From the NCBI RefSeq assembly GCF_009725235.1, contig NZ_WJFC01000023.1, forward strand, positions 35,954 to 99,953: a stretch of 64,000 nucleotides of DNA, in the 5' to 3' direction. The DNA is from Scytonema sp. UIC 10036. GTDB taxonomy: Bacteria > Cyanobacteriota > Cyanobacteriia > Cyanobacteriales > Nostocaceae. This document shows positions 50,133 through 60,508 of the stretch, piece after piece. Made by a program: the position numbers and the translations under genes. The notes under the pieces were generated by a model. It was not told the DNA's origin. It ran no database searches and saw only the letters and a list, made by a program, of their open reading frames with translations. The number at the start of each line of letters is the position of its first letter. Position 1 is the stretch's first letter.

Positions 50133-51530
50133 ATGACCGATCAACCCCGTACCCGTCAAGAACTCTACGAACGTATCCGTCAAATAGGTAGAGAAGAATT
50201 TATCCTTGAAGAAATGATTCGTTACGGTTTCTGGCCTGCTGAAGGTACAATACCTCAAGACCCGGCAGATGAAATTCGCCGTGCGGGAGAAATACGGCGG
50301 GAACTGGAAAAACTCAGACAGGAAAGCAGCCGTCTCCGCAACGAAAAGGAACTGCGGAAGGAGATGCTCAAGCAGCGCTTAGCCGAGTCGCGGCGCAAGC
50401 GTCAGGAAACCAAGGAACGACGGGAGCGGGAAAGACAAGAACGTGCGGAAGCCTGGAAGCAAAAAAAACAGCAAGAGATTGTTTATCTTGGTGAGGGAGT
50501 CTCAGCTGGATTAAATGAGACTGAAGGTAATAACGAAAGGCTGCAAAGCTATGGCTTACCACTGTGCAACACCGCAAGTGAAATTGCGACTGTAATGGGC
50601 ATAAGTGTGAGCAAATTGCGATTTTTAGCATTTGATCGCAAAACCTCCACTGTCAGCCACTATATCCGTTTCAAAATGCCCAAAAAAACTGGAGGAGAAC
50701 GGTTGATATCAGCTCCCCTACCCAGTTTAAAACAGGCACAGCATTGGATTTTACAGAATATTTTGCAAAAGTTAGAAGTTCACGAAGCCGCACACGGTTT
50801 TCGGAACAATCATTCCATCGTCACCAACGCCACCCCCCATGTTGGTGCTGATGTCATTATCAACTTTGACCTCAAAGATTTTTTCCCCTCTATTTCTTAC
50901 AAACGGGTTAAAGGACTTTTCCGATCCTTTGGTTATTCGGAAGCAGCAGCAACAATATTTGGGTTGCTGTGTACGGCTGCTGAAGTTGAAGAATTAGAAC
51001 TCGATGGTAAGACATATTATGTCGCACTTGATGAACGCCATCTCCCCCAAGGTTCCCCCGCCAGCCCAGCAATCACTAACTTACTTTGTCGCCGTCTCGA
51101 CAAACGCTTAACAGCGATCGCACAAGAACTAGGTTATACTTACACGCGTTATGCTGATGACCTTACCTTCTCAGCATCCGGAGATAACTTGCGTCATATC
51201 TGTAATATCCTCAAACGTACAGAATCCGCAGTCATTTATGAAGGTTTTGCCATCAACCAAGAGAAAACCAGAATTTTAAGAAAATCCCATCAGCAAGAAG
51301 TCACCGGAGTCGTTGTCAACGACAAACTCAACATCTCCAAGAAAACCTTAAAGCAATTCCGTGCAACCCTCTATCAGATAGAAAAAGACGGACTAGAAGG
51401 CAAGTCTTGGGGAAATTCTTCAGATCTTCTTGCTGCAGTAACTGGTTTTGCGAATTTTGTAGTCATGGTGAATCCTGAAAAAGGAGCTGAGTTTCAACAG
51501 CAAATACAACGAATCAGAAAGAAATACTAG
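50133..51530 (+). CDS. Retron reverse transcriptase
   Basis: A 465-aa retron RT. It has NATPH (232-236), the retron-specific NAxxH of region X; FDLKDFFPSIS (metal-binding Asp, motif A); QGSPASPAITNLL; the catalytic YADD (340-343); and VTG (390-392), the retron motif that recognises its own RNA. An N-terminal extension of about 150 residues includes a highly charged coiled coil (EIRRELEKLRQESSRLRNEK...) not found in small retron RTs; it may contact the effector proteins. ATG 50133 is chosen: the in-frame TTG at 50076 falls inside the a2 repeat of the ncRNA. It makes branched RNA-DNA (msDNA) from the preceding ncRNA; effectors are the HEAT and SWIM proteins. The stop codon overlaps a 29-bp palindromic repeat. 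Confidence 0.93.
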   Translation: MTDQPRTRQELYERIRQIGREEFILEEMIRYGFWPAEGTIPQDPADEIRRAGEIRRELEKLRQESSRLRNEKELRKEMLKQRLAESRRKRQETKERRERERQERAEAWKQKKQQEIVYLGEGVSAGLNETEGNNERLQSYGLPLCNTASEIATVMGISVSKLRFLAFDRKTSTVSHYIRFKMPKKTGGERLISAPLPSLKQAQHWILQNILQKLEVHEAAHGFRNNHSIVTNATPHVGADVIINFDLKDFFPSISYKRVKGLFRSFGYSEAAATIFGLLCTAAEVEELELDGKTYYVALDERHLPQGSPASPAITNLLCRRLDKRLTAIAQELGYTYTRYADDLTFSASGDNLRHICNILKRTESAVIYEGFAINQEKTRILRKSHQQEVTGVVVNDKLNISKKTLKQFRATLYQIEKDGLEGKSWGNSSDLLAAVTGFANFVVMVNPEKGAEFQQQIQRIRKKY

Positions 51531-51558
51531 TAGGTTGGGTTGAGGAACGAAACCCAAC
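51530..51558. repeat. 29-bp palindromic repeat, copy 2
   Basis: Identical to the copy at 14740-14768. Its first base is the last base of the RT stop codon, and it lies in the short gap between the convergent retron and helicase genes, where its hairpin may end transcription from both sides. Confidence 0.78.
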
Positions 51559-51588
51559 ATTGACAGAGGGATGCTCCCAATTGCGCCT

Positions 51589-54500
51589 TTATTGACGTGA
51601 CAAAATCAGATTGAGAAGATTTAGGGAGCGAGAGTTAAGAAAGTAATTTGCTCTAAACAAACTACGACGAATGTGTGCCAAGTCATAACTTTTAAAAATT
51701 ACCCAAGGAAAATCTGGGAAGCCATCCCCAATGGGAAGAAAGTCATTAGCAGGGTATAAAGCTTTGACGTAACGCTCTAGTAACAGACGAAAGTCGAGAC
51801 TTACAGGGGAATTGTCATCCCCTGCGAACGATCGCTGGAGAATTTCATCTCTCACCAAAAAATGCAGAGGAACAGCTAAATATTGATCGCTGAAATTACT
51901 AGAGTCGCTAAGTTGCTGAGTGTTTCCCTCGTTTTGGAGCAGGTGTTCAATGAAATCAATGGCAAAGGATATTTCATTTTTTATATTTTCTGAGTAATTT
52001 CCTTGACTGATATTTCTTATTGCAACTCTAAAGTTGGGTTTTATGTGAGAGCGGATTTGTGAATAGGGATCAATACTGTAACGTGATGTAACAGTATGAT
52101 TATTCATTGGGATAATTAACAGCGAACCGTCCATGTAAACACATGGGCTAATTTCTATCTCCAAAAGGTCAGCCATGCAGGAACATTGGTCAAATAAAAA
52201 ATCAACCCCTGACTCCAGTAGAGATAGTAAGCTAATTTTCTTCCTCGTTTGTTCCTGGAAAACAGAAAGATTAGATGCGCGAGGAGGCTGAACGAGAAAC
52301 TCAGATGACTTAAACAAAGGAGACAAACCTTCGAGAACTAATTCAACATCCTGGTCATTTGGATGAAGGCGGTGGTAACTCCGCAGTAGCTGCATGAGAG
52401 ATTTAATCCGGGTACTGAAGGTTTCGCCACTCGAATACACGGCTTTGCCACCAATGGGAATCATTGCTACATTGCGTCCACTTAAATAACCAGCACCCAA
52501 GATTCGCGTCATTACAGCTACCCGTAAAACGAGCAGGGAACCTATCAAATTCGCAGCACGGGTGATTTTACTTTGTTGATTGTTAAGTACATTTGTAAAA
52601 ACTTTTTCAACAATATACACTGTCACTTTCTTGTAAGCGCGGTCATTATTCTGTCCCTCTCCAAACTCACCTCTACCTCGATAAATAACCTGAATTATCT
52701 CCATCAAGTTATTTTCTATCTGAAACCTGGGTAGTTCGACAATAATATGTTTAACAAGAGGAAAGGAGATACCGCGAGCTGCTGATGCTGTCATAAAGAC
52801 TACTCGTACATCATTTTTGCGTTTGAGCAGCATTTCCATTTCCCCATCAGGTATCTGGGAATGTATCTCCAAATATGTCTCATTTTTATCGAAGCGAGAC
52901 AGTTTCTTTTTAACAAAAGAAATTAATTGCCTCAGACGTTGTTTATCTTGGATATAAACAATTAACTGTCCTAAATCTGGATTATTAACGTAACAAGTAA
53001 TTTCGTTTACTAACGACTCATCTCGTGCTGACTGCCCTAGTTCAGTGTTAATCGATCCATCCTCATTAATTTTGCTAACCTCGAAGAAAACTTTGTATAT
53101 TAGTTCAAGGGCTTTCGCTGGATAGGAGTTTACGTTAATAATAACGGAATCAATTTTATCTGACGGTGCAGAAGAATTTGTGAAGGACTGAAAACTAACT
53201 GCTAATGGTTCTTGCTCTTTATCAACAAAAGAACAGTAAATCTTATCGGGTTCTGCTTCCCTTATACCAAGGTGTGGTTTAACAACATCAACACCTGTTA
53301 GAGAAGCATCCGCAACAATTAATTTAGTATTGTACCCGTAGGAAGGCTCAAACAATTCAAGTTTTTTACCTAACCACTTTTTCATTAAGTGAAACCATTC
53401 AACTCCAGCTGTATCACCTGTTACTTCGTCAATCATAACGATGATATGTTTCATGCGTGAAGATAATTCACTCATTAACTCTGGAATGACTTCACCATTG
53501 TTGGTAACCGAACGAAATAATCTTTGGAAGTTATCTAAGGAGTCACCGCCACTATTCAATTTGCGGAGAGATTGAGTGGAGCAGGTAATAACTATTCTTG
53601 TCACCCCATCTTTAATTAGGGCATGACCTGCATCGCATAAACTTCTAATAACTCCTGTTCCAGATTTTTTGCTATAGCGTAAAGAATAGCTAGACTCTCG
53701 ATTTATGGAATTTTTCCAGTTTGTAATATGCTTTTTATCATATTCTGTACTAATAAAAGTTACCCCTAGTCGCTCAAAGTTCTGATTGTTGGAATTTGAG
53801 TAATATCTCACAGTTGCCTTGTCATTATTACCGGCAATAGTAGCGTGACTGGTGCAAATACAGTACAGGTCATCAGCAAACAATTTATCTTTAAACTTAT
53901 TTATTGTGTCTTCATTAACAGAGAGACGCGGACTTATATAGAAAAATAGAAAGCCTTCATTAGAATGTTCGTGGAGAAAATTCACGACTGCTGTTGTTTT
54001 ACCGATACCAGGATTACCAGTTAGCAACAAATTGTGGCAATTAAGCGATAGTTGTTCTTGAATTATTTTGCCGTGGGCATCTATTAATTTAATTTTTTCG
54101 GGAAGATGGTATTTTGAAGTAATGGAATTGTCTAACAAGTCCGAGGGATTGTTAAAATTTGTAAGTGTTTCACTAAAGCACACATTTTGATCAGATGCAA
54201 TACTAAAATCACACAAAGATTCAACAAATTCTTGGATTTTTTGGTCATTATCAGTTTTTTTAAGTTGATATTTTTCTACTAATTCTTCACTTTCCAATAC
54301 TCCTACTCGGCTGGGCGAATACGACAAACTGAATATCGCATTCCTTTTAATCAAATCTATCATTTTAGAAAGCGCTTGCTCGTAAGTGTTGATGGAATTT
54401 TCTCTATCTGACTTTTGCTGTCTCTTCATGGATTTATACGCGTTAGCGCAAAGATCGAGTATATGGAAATCATCCCGACCAACATTTAAGGTACTCATTC

Positions 54501-55437
54501 CTCGCGTGGTGTAACCAATAGCCGTAACTTGTATGGTTGCATCCTTTGGTATTCTCTTTTCTAAATCAATAAATTTGACAAGACTAGCGGAGTATGATGC
54601 TGCCTGTACCAACTTAACGAAGTCTTTATCGTAATAAGAAAAAGCGGCAAGATAATCTTGAATGTATTCTCCTATTAATTGCTGATTGCTTCCTTTTTGA
54701 GTATCAAACTTTAATTTATGGTAAACACTCTTAGATATCAAATAACGCAGTTCTGCCTTTAGAGACTCAAGAATTGACAGGGCGCTAGATAAGTTCCAGG
54801 AATCAAATAATTCTTGTTCATTCGTTAGCTCGTCGTTATCTTTTTGGAAATTCAATTCACTATTTTCCACTGTGAAAGCAGACAAATCGACGCAGACAAT
54901 GTGATATTCCTTCTTTTTTTGACCTTCTTTTGATAATAGCAACAATGTATCTGCTTTTAAAAATTCTCCCGTATCAGCATATTTATTTATGTATGGTGTA
55001 ACTTTATCTACAGTAATACCAAACTGGGAAAGAATCTGAGAATATCGCTCATGTTGATCCTTCTCCAGTGTTCTCATGCTTGCTTCGTCCGAGAGACAAC
55101 ACTGCATATACAGTAATTCCCAGTTTCCGTAGGAAGCAGGTGAACACCCGAACGAATCCATCAGTTCCTTCCATAAACCCAAACCGCCAAGATGACCGCG
55201 CAGGAGTAATAATTTGCCCCATCCAGCCCATATTCGTTGACTTTCCGCATCAATAAATCCTTCCAACAGTTTCATTTCAACAAGTTTATTAACGACACCT
55301 CTATGATTGATACGTTTGAGGTCATCAATGAATAAATCCATGTGAGTATATTTCATTCCTGATTGATGAATCGCCGTCAATATTCCTGCGTTAAATGCCA
55401 ACTCAAAAAGATGTCCTTGTGCTTCTCTAATTTTCAT
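51589..55437 (-). CDS. Large SF2-type helicase, putative defence gene
   Basis: A 1282-aa protein. The first 430 residues (KIREAQGHLFELAFNAGILT..., later a possible nuclease-like or sensor region with FLKADTLLLLS and YHIVCVDLSAF) match no domain I know. The rest is a superfamily 2 helicase: Walker A LLTGNPGIGKTTAV near 475, Ia FFYISPRLSV, Walker B VMIDEVTGD near 666 (a DEVT variant in place of DEAD/H), III VADASLTG, V MTASAARGISFP near 882, VI IIQVIYRGRGE near 917. 'FLKADTLLLLSKEG' followed by 'HIVCVDLS' could be a PD-(D/E)xK-like core, but this is a guess. It starts 23 bp after the 1168-aa gene with which it forms a pair. No HIP1 site lies within it. Confidence 0.85.
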   Translation of the reverse strand: MKIREAQGHLFELAFNAGILTAIHQSGMKYTHMDLFIDDLKRINHRGVVNKLVEMKLLEGFIDAESQRIWAGWGKLLLLRGHLGGLGLWKELMDSFGCSPASYGNWELLYMQCCLSDEASMRTLEKDQHERYSQILSQFGITVDKVTPYINKYADTGEFLKADTLLLLSKEGQKKKEYHIVCVDLSAFTVENSELNFQKDNDELTNEQELFDSWNLSSALSILESLKAELRYLISKSVYHKLKFDTQKGSNQQLIGEYIQDYLAAFSYYDKDFVKLVQAASYSASLVKFIDLEKRIPKDATIQVTAIGYTTRGMSTLNVGRDDFHILDLCANAYKSMKRQQKSDRENSINTYEQALSKMIDLIKRNAIFSLSYSPSRVGVLESEELVEKYQLKKTDNDQKIQEFVESLCDFSIASDQNVCFSETLTNFNNPSDLLDNSITSKYHLPEKIKLIDAHGKIIQEQLSLNCHNLLLTGNPGIGKTTAVVNFLHEHSNEGFLFFYISPRLSVNEDTINKFKDKLFADDLYCICTSHATIAGNNDKATVRYYSNSNNQNFERLGVTFISTEYDKKHITNWKNSINRESSYSLRYSKKSGTGVIRSLCDAGHALIKDGVTRIVITCSTQSLRKLNSGGDSLDNFQRLFRSVTNNGEVIPELMSELSSRMKHIIVMIDEVTGDTAGVEWFHLMKKWLGKKLELFEPSYGYNTKLIVADASLTGVDVVKPHLGIREAEPDKIYCSFVDKEQEPLAVSFQSFTNSSAPSDKIDSVIINVNSYPAKALELIYKVFFEVSKINEDGSINTELGQSARDESLVNEITCYVNNPDLGQLIVYIQDKQRLRQLISFVKKKLSRFDKNETYLEIHSQIPDGEMEMLLKRKNDVRVVFMTASAARGISFPLVKHIIVELPRFQIENNLMEIIQVIYRGRGEFGEGQNNDRAYKKVTVYIVEKVFTNVLNNQQSKITRAANLIGSLLVLRVAVMTRILGAGYLSGRNVAMIPIGGKAVYSSGETFSTRIKSLMQLLRSYHRLHPNDQDVELVLEGLSPLFKSSEFLVQPPRASNLSVFQEQTRKKISLLSLLESGVDFLFDQCSCMADLLEIEISPCVYMDGSLLIIPMNNHTVTSRYSIDPYSQIRSHIKPNFRVAIRNISQGNYSENIKNEISFAIDFIEHLLQNEGNTQQLSDSSNFSDQYLAVPLHFLVRDEILQRSFAGDDNSPVSLDFRLLLERYVKALYPANDFLPIGDGFPDFPWVIFKSYDLAHIRRSLFRANYFLNSRSLNLLNLILSRQ

Positions 55438-55460
55438 GAAAAAAATCTCTCGTTATTTAA

Positions 55461-58400
55461 CTAAAATGGAATATCGATCGCTCCATTTTCAATAATCCAA
55501 CCAGAAGTTTCAAGTAATGATTTAATTTGCTCTTTTAGGACTGGATTATTATGATTTTCAACTAAAAAAATATGATAATCTTTGGGCAATTGAGTGAAAG
55601 GATCTTTTATTTCGTTTTTATTCAAATACTCTGCAATTACATCAATGAAAGAGAGATTAATTTCAGATGAATTGGTAACGTCATTAATTGCATCTTTTCT
55701 TAGAATTGAAGCTCCCAAGGCATTGTAAACTTCTGTCATAAATGCGAGATAATTCATCTGTACTCCTGGGACACAATGTCTGCATTTGGCTGATGATCTA
55801 CCAATTGTACTGTCGCCAATTATATCATTAAGCGGCTCGAGTTTAGGTAACAACTGTTCCGACTTACTCTGTTTTTTTTCGTATCTTGAATAATGAAATA
55901 GTGTTAAGTAAAACATGATGTCATTTTTCAGTTGACCCTCCTTAATTAGACCATCCATAACCTTATTTACATCTAGCGCATCACCAGGATGAGCGTTCAA
56001 CAAAGTAGAATAAGTCGTTACCGTGTTATAGAAAGTCCTATTTTTTTCAATAGTCTTTACAGTGAGCAAATTAAAAAATATTACTTGCGAGCGATTTGGG
56101 TCATTAAATACGTTGCTTAACTGTCGCACGTCCTGAACATACAATGTTTCTTCTTTGGCATGACTATCGATAGATAGAGCACTATAACTATCGTACAAAA
56201 CCGGATATATTACTAGATCGTCCGCAATTTCCTTGAGAAATTTGATAATCTGCGGCGACATGAAGAATAGTTCGTTTTGTTGATCGGTCACACGCAATTG
56301 CTCCGAAAACGGTGTTTTAGCAATGTACAAAACGTGGCGAAAACCCTTTTCATACATCACATTAATTGCATTTCGGAGTATCTTTGGATGGCGATACAGT
56401 TCATCTACTGAGCAATTATCTGCTAAATTTTTTACTCGTATTACCCTGATGCCCGTTTTTGTTTCCTCTACTGCTACTATTTCACCTGTCAAATTTGCAA
56501 TATAATTTTCTCCCCAACGTGAAGAACGAGCATCGCATTTGTTACTTGACACCATGACAAGTAATAATTTTTTAAGAACTCGTTTTTCATTATTTTTACT
56601 ACAGTATTCTTGAGGTAATACAGAGTATAGAGACTTCTTCGCATTTGGAATTTTATGTCTGTCGATTTCTGGCATTACTATTCCCTGGGAATTCATCAAC
56701 ATGAAGTTACCTAATAAGTGGCTCCACTCTTCAGTCATTTGATGAATTATTGTTTCCTGTTGCGTGGTTTTTTCTTCAGTTGTTTCGTGTAGTATCCACT
56801 GACCTACAAATAAATTTTTATTTTGTTTTGCCTTTGAAGTCAAAATCTCTATTATTATCAATCCAAGGGTCTTCAAAGTTAGCTCGTATATAAAACGCTC
56901 TCCATCAGTTAGCTTTTCGACAGCTAGTTCCTCAACCGTAAACTCTATCAATGAACCTGGAAACACGATACGACTGAGTAGATCGCTTGTTTGCTCCGCG
57001 TTTGTGGGTAAGTTAACTTTCTGCCCCAATAATGGAGCTAGTTGCTGGATGTTTCTTTTGTCACGTTCAAACTGCTGTACTTCATTATTTTTCACAAACT
57101 TATATAACACAGGGAGCAGTTGTAGATTGTCTGTTTGATACGTCATAGCAAATTCGCACTTTTTACCTGTGCGATAGAAATTATCTGTCTCAAACTTCAG
57201 CTTTACAGGTAACTGGATGATTGCCTCTTTCGACACCCCTTGTGGGGAAATAAAGACATACTGTAGGCATTGCTTCAAATTATCCGAATATAGTTCATCT
57301 CCAAAAAATCTACCCTTGTCACTTATTTCGCTTAATTCTGAGATGAGTAATTTTCTTGACAACCCTATATTTACCAGCTTTTCGTCAGATAATAAAGTTT
57401 TTTCTCGTTTTAAATATTTTTTAAGAATCAGTGCTATTGCTTCTAGTTTTTGTGCCACACAGTATTTACTCATACCCTTGACAAATCCTTCCATCAGCTT
57501 TTCTTTATCTGCGTCACTCTGAGGGTCTGGTTGGCTTAACCGGGGCAATACTTTATTTGTAAATTGTCTAACTACATCAAACTGAAGAACCTCTTCATAA
57601 CGATAATTGGCTTCTAAGGGATTAAGACATGCAAAGGCAAAATAATAAAGAATGAAAAATTTAATTATTTTCTCAACTTTTCTTTTTCTTTCTTCCGGCG
57701 TTTTTTCATCTAGTTCTTGCTGATTTAACTCTGAATCTGGTTTAATTATGTTCAGTCCGTAAGCAAATGAAGTGCGGAAACTAACTGGATTATTGACGCG
57801 CCCATTCAATTTGAATTTCAATCCAAAAGTTATTTTAGTGATACCTTGATGCGGGTCATCTGTTTCTCCAATACAACCATTAATTTGACCAACGATAGGT
57901 AATTCGGAAAAGGCATCCCGCCGAGAGAATAATTCTCTGATATTCACGGTTACACCTTGGTATGTTAAGTCGTAATAACTATCGGGCTTCTTCGAATCGT
58001 TGATAAATTGTTCTAGCAATCTGATGCGTCTACTATAATCTCTCAAATAAAATGATGCTTCGCGAATTGATATTTCATGTGAATTTTCTTTTCCTTCATA
58101 TGCATACCGATATATGACTTCTCTTTTCTGAGTTAATTCATCACATTCGTTACCAATTAATTTTGCCCAATATTCTAAATATAATACCTCTGCTTCTCTT
58201 TTTAGTCTTCCTATTGTTTCTTGATTAATTAATTTTTCTAGTAGTAATAATTCGTTATTATTAGCGCTATTATTCTTCATCAAATCTAGGTTGGTTCTAA
58301 CATTCTGAATTACATAATTATCATTATCCTCATTTGATTCATCATTGATCTTCAAGCGAACAAAGGCTTCTAGTGCTGTCAATATAGATTGGCGAAATCG

Positions 58401-58967
58401 AGTTGCGCTACTTATCTCGATTGTTACTTTGTCACTCCTAATTATAGGGGTATAAATCTCTGATTCCAGGGTTAGCTCTTGGGAACTCAACCCATGCATC
58501 TGGGGAAAGTCCCAAGTAAACAAAGACGTCTCTTGAGACTTTGCTCCCAAGGGGGTGAGCATTGATTCAATTAATTGGTCAATAAGATTTTCAGAGTTTT
58601 CTCCATTTGAATCTATAACTATACTTTTCTGGATTATATCGATTAAAATTTTTGATAAAGCAGTTTTTATTTCTTGAATTTTGTCTTTGAATACCTTTTG
58701 ACATTCATCTGTCATGTTTATTGTCGCTCGATATGTTTTCTCCTCTTTATACATTGGTAGTCTTATGTTTTTTCGTTTGGCTATCTGATAAGCAAAAGAG
58801 TGAACATCAATGATAAATCTCACCCTTTTGTCATTTAGCTCTCTTTTTAAGAAGAATATTTTCGGCCCTAATTCTCCTTTCAATTCATCAATTGTTTTTT
58901 CCAACCAGTCTCTATAATCTAACTGCGATAGTTCATTCCTTTCTTCCCTTAATCGATTGTAATTCAT
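55461..58967 (-). CDS. 1168-aa protein of unknown family, paired with the helicase
   Basis: Not recognised. The protein is soluble, Lys/Glu/Asn-rich and has no membrane helix. The N-terminal 350 residues are mostly helical. The C-terminal third (from about 795) has strand-helix alternation: LLLVMVSSNKCDARSSRWGE, NLTGEIVAVEE, MYEKGFRHVLYIAKTPF, DDLVIYPVLYDSYSAL, SQVIFFNLLTV, ending with CRHC and FLVENHNNPVLK. This pattern, with isolated Asp/Glu at strand ends, would suit an RNase H/PIWI-like or Rossmann-like fold; the assignment is speculative. AGGAG stands about 9 nt before ATG 58967. It is followed by the SF2 helicase and preceded, 428 bp away, by a NotI-like endonuclease and a C5 methyltransferase in the same direction, so a defence role is likely from context only. 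Confidence 0.8.
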   Translation of the reverse strand: MNYNRLREERNELSQLDYRDWLEKTIDELKGELGPKIFFLKRELNDKRVRFIIDVHSFAYQIAKRKNIRLPMYKEEKTYRATINMTDECQKVFKDKIQEIKTALSKILIDIIQKSIVIDSNGENSENLIDQLIESMLTPLGAKSQETSLFTWDFPQMHGLSSQELTLESEIYTPIIRSDKVTIEISSATRFRQSILTALEAFVRLKINDESNEDNDNYVIQNVRTNLDLMKNNSANNNELLLLEKLINQETIGRLKREAEVLYLEYWAKLIGNECDELTQKREVIYRYAYEGKENSHEISIREASFYLRDYSRRIRLLEQFINDSKKPDSYYDLTYQGVTVNIRELFSRRDAFSELPIVGQINGCIGETDDPHQGITKITFGLKFKLNGRVNNPVSFRTSFAYGLNIIKPDSELNQQELDEKTPEERKRKVEKIIKFFILYYFAFACLNPLEANYRYEEVLQFDVVRQFTNKVLPRLSQPDPQSDADKEKLMEGFVKGMSKYCVAQKLEAIALILKKYLKREKTLLSDEKLVNIGLSRKLLISELSEISDKGRFFGDELYSDNLKQCLQYVFISPQGVSKEAIIQLPVKLKFETDNFYRTGKKCEFAMTYQTDNLQLLPVLYKFVKNNEVQQFERDKRNIQQLAPLLGQKVNLPTNAEQTSDLLSRIVFPGSLIEFTVEELAVEKLTDGERFIYELTLKTLGLIIIEILTSKAKQNKNLFVGQWILHETTEEKTTQQETIIHQMTEEWSHLLGNFMLMNSQGIVMPEIDRHKIPNAKKSLYSVLPQEYCSKNNEKRVLKKLLLVMVSSNKCDARSSRWGENYIANLTGEIVAVEETKTGIRVIRVKNLADNCSVDELYRHPKILRNAINVMYEKGFRHVLYIAKTPFSEQLRVTDQQNELFFMSPQIIKFLKEIADDLVIYPVLYDSYSALSIDSHAKEETLYVQDVRQLSNVFNDPNRSQVIFFNLLTVKTIEKNRTFYNTVTTYSTLLNAHPGDALDVNKVMDGLIKEGQLKNDIMFYLTLFHYSRYEKKQSKSEQLLPKLEPLNDIIGDSTIGRSSAKCRHCVPGVQMNYLAFMTEVYNALGASILRKDAINDVTNSSEINLSFIDVIAEYLNKNEIKDPFTQLPKDYHIFLVENHNNPVLKEQIKSLLETSGWIIENGAIDIPF

Positions 58968-59395
58968 TTTGTGTAACTCCTTTTTAATTATTTGAAATAG
59001 TTCCTTTTTATAATTAAACCTATCAGTCCTAGTTAGATTAGACTAAGTTATACTATTTCCATAAATGGGTGATACTTTGGAATCAGCTAAAGTACCCTAG
59101 TTCACAGTAGTCAATTTGACAATAGTACAAAAATATTATTTAAAAGTCAATATTTAGACTGAGGAATTCTTAAGTAGTTTATTTTTCAACATATTTGGAA
59201 AATTTCCTAGCTAGTAAAATCTTATAGGTTCAGATAATTAAAAGTTTAGTTAAAAATGTCATTATGTAAGTTGCTTTAGAGGCTACCCTATCTCGTTTTA
59301 CTAGTCCTTCAAAAATTAAGTAGATAGTTTACAGAACCCTTCTAGAGGCATAGTTTTTAAAAGACATTCACATTTTTTTCCCCAGATGTCTCTTG
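58968..59395. other. Intergenic, AT-rich, no gene seen
   Basis: A 428-bp strongly AT-rich gap between the endonuclease gene and the 1168-aa gene. It probably contains the promoter of the two large genes. I see no RNA, repeat family member or coding frame. Confidence 0.5.
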
Positions 59396-60508
59396 TTACA
59401 AATGGACAATAGCATCTAATTTTCGGCGCAAAATCGCTTTTAACAGTTCAATCTTGTGTGGAGCAGCTTTGGACAGTAGTATATCAGTGAACGTGTTATT
59501 GCCTTCAAAATCTATACCTGCTTCACCGGCTATAGTTGTTTTGAAAGCCATCTTTCGCTTTCCGTCTTCAGAAACCTCATAGTGCATTACCACCAAATGA
59601 ATGTTCTGATGTGGATTGTTAGTTATGGTACTTGTTCGCAATCGCGTCGTTAATTCAATGTTACGAAGTAGTTTGTCCTGAATGACCCATACAGTACGTC
59701 CACCCCATTGATATGCTAATGCTGTTTTCGCAAACAATTGCGTCACCATACGACCCCATACCTGACGCTTGTTAATGCCAGGACTGGTATGGTCATTTGA
59801 AAGAATAGCATTGCGGAAGGCACTCCTGATATCCGTAGAATGTTCGCTATCCGAACCACTTGTGCTAGCTGTCATTACTTCCAATATGTAAGGATGTGTA
59901 ATATCAGGCAAAAGGATTGCTACCTTAGCAGGATTGCGTTGTCCCTTCGGGTAGTAACCACTTTTCTTTGCCGCTTCTACCAAACCTTTCAATTCGCTTT
60001 CAATCTGAATATCGCTCAAGTTTTGTTGCCAGAGGGCTTCCTCCAATGAAACGTTTATTAACGGGGCGGCGATGTAATCAAAGTGGTAATTGATGTCCGC
60101 GTCAGCTGCTTTCTGTTTTAAGTACACTTCCGACCATATACCAATATCCACGCCACGAGGTAAACCCGCATTTACCAACACGTCACGTTCGTATTCCTGC
60201 AACTGATGATTTACAGGTGGCAATCCTTCCCCGCCGTATCGCATTGCCAACAACCTACGCGGACACACAACCCAAATGTCCTCCCCTGCCATGATGGAAC
60301 ATATACCCGGTACAACTGCCTTAATGTCGGGGTTGAAATACTGTGTAAGCGGTTCTGTTTGGGTCAACTTGATTTCTGTTTGGTATCGATTTCCACCACC
60401 ATCGCAGGTTGTTCCCATAAAAGGGCATTGACACACTTTGCGGTTGTTTTCTACTACTTTACTCCGATCGTCCAACGGGTAACCAAACAAGTCGTAGATA
60501 GTGGGCAT
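59396..60508 (-). CDS. NotI-like type II restriction endonuclease
   Basis: A 370-aa protein similar to NotI. Shared features: IYDLFGYPLDD at the start, the metal-binding Cys set CQCPFMGTTC...GICSI...WVVCPRRLL (in NotI four Cys bind iron), a FDYIAAPL strand (NotI has FDW) and the YILEVMTASTSGSD segment that corresponds to the EIQT catalytic region of its PD-(D/E)xK core. NotI cuts GCGGCCGC; the target here may differ. ATG 60508 with GAGGAA upstream is chosen over a GTG eleven codons earlier. The adjacent C5 methyltransferase, 266 bp upstream in the same direction, would be the protecting enzyme. Confidence 0.87.
   Translation of the reverse strand: MPTIYDLFGYPLDDRSKVVENNRKVCQCPFMGTTCDGGGNRYQTEIKLTQTEPLTQYFNPDIKAVVPGICSIMAGEDIWVVCPRRLLAMRYGGEGLPPVNHQLQEYERDVLVNAGLPRGVDIGIWSEVYLKQKAADADINYHFDYIAAPLINVSLEEALWQQNLSDIQIESELKGLVEAAKKSGYYPKGQRNPAKVAILLPDITHPYILEVMTASTSGSDSEHSTDIRSAFRNAILSNDHTSPGINKRQVWGRMVTQLFAKTALAYQWGGRTVWVIQDKLLRNIELTTRLRTSTITNNPHQNIHLVVMHYEVSEDGKRKMAFKTTIAGEAGIDFEGNNTFTDILLSKAAPHKIELLKAILRRKLDAIVHL

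Noticed and set aside
55461..58967. Firm naming as a pPIWI-RE protein
   Set aside because: Only a general strand-helix pattern and the helicase/nuclease context agree; I could not identify the family's defining residues by eye, so it is kept as a hypothesis.
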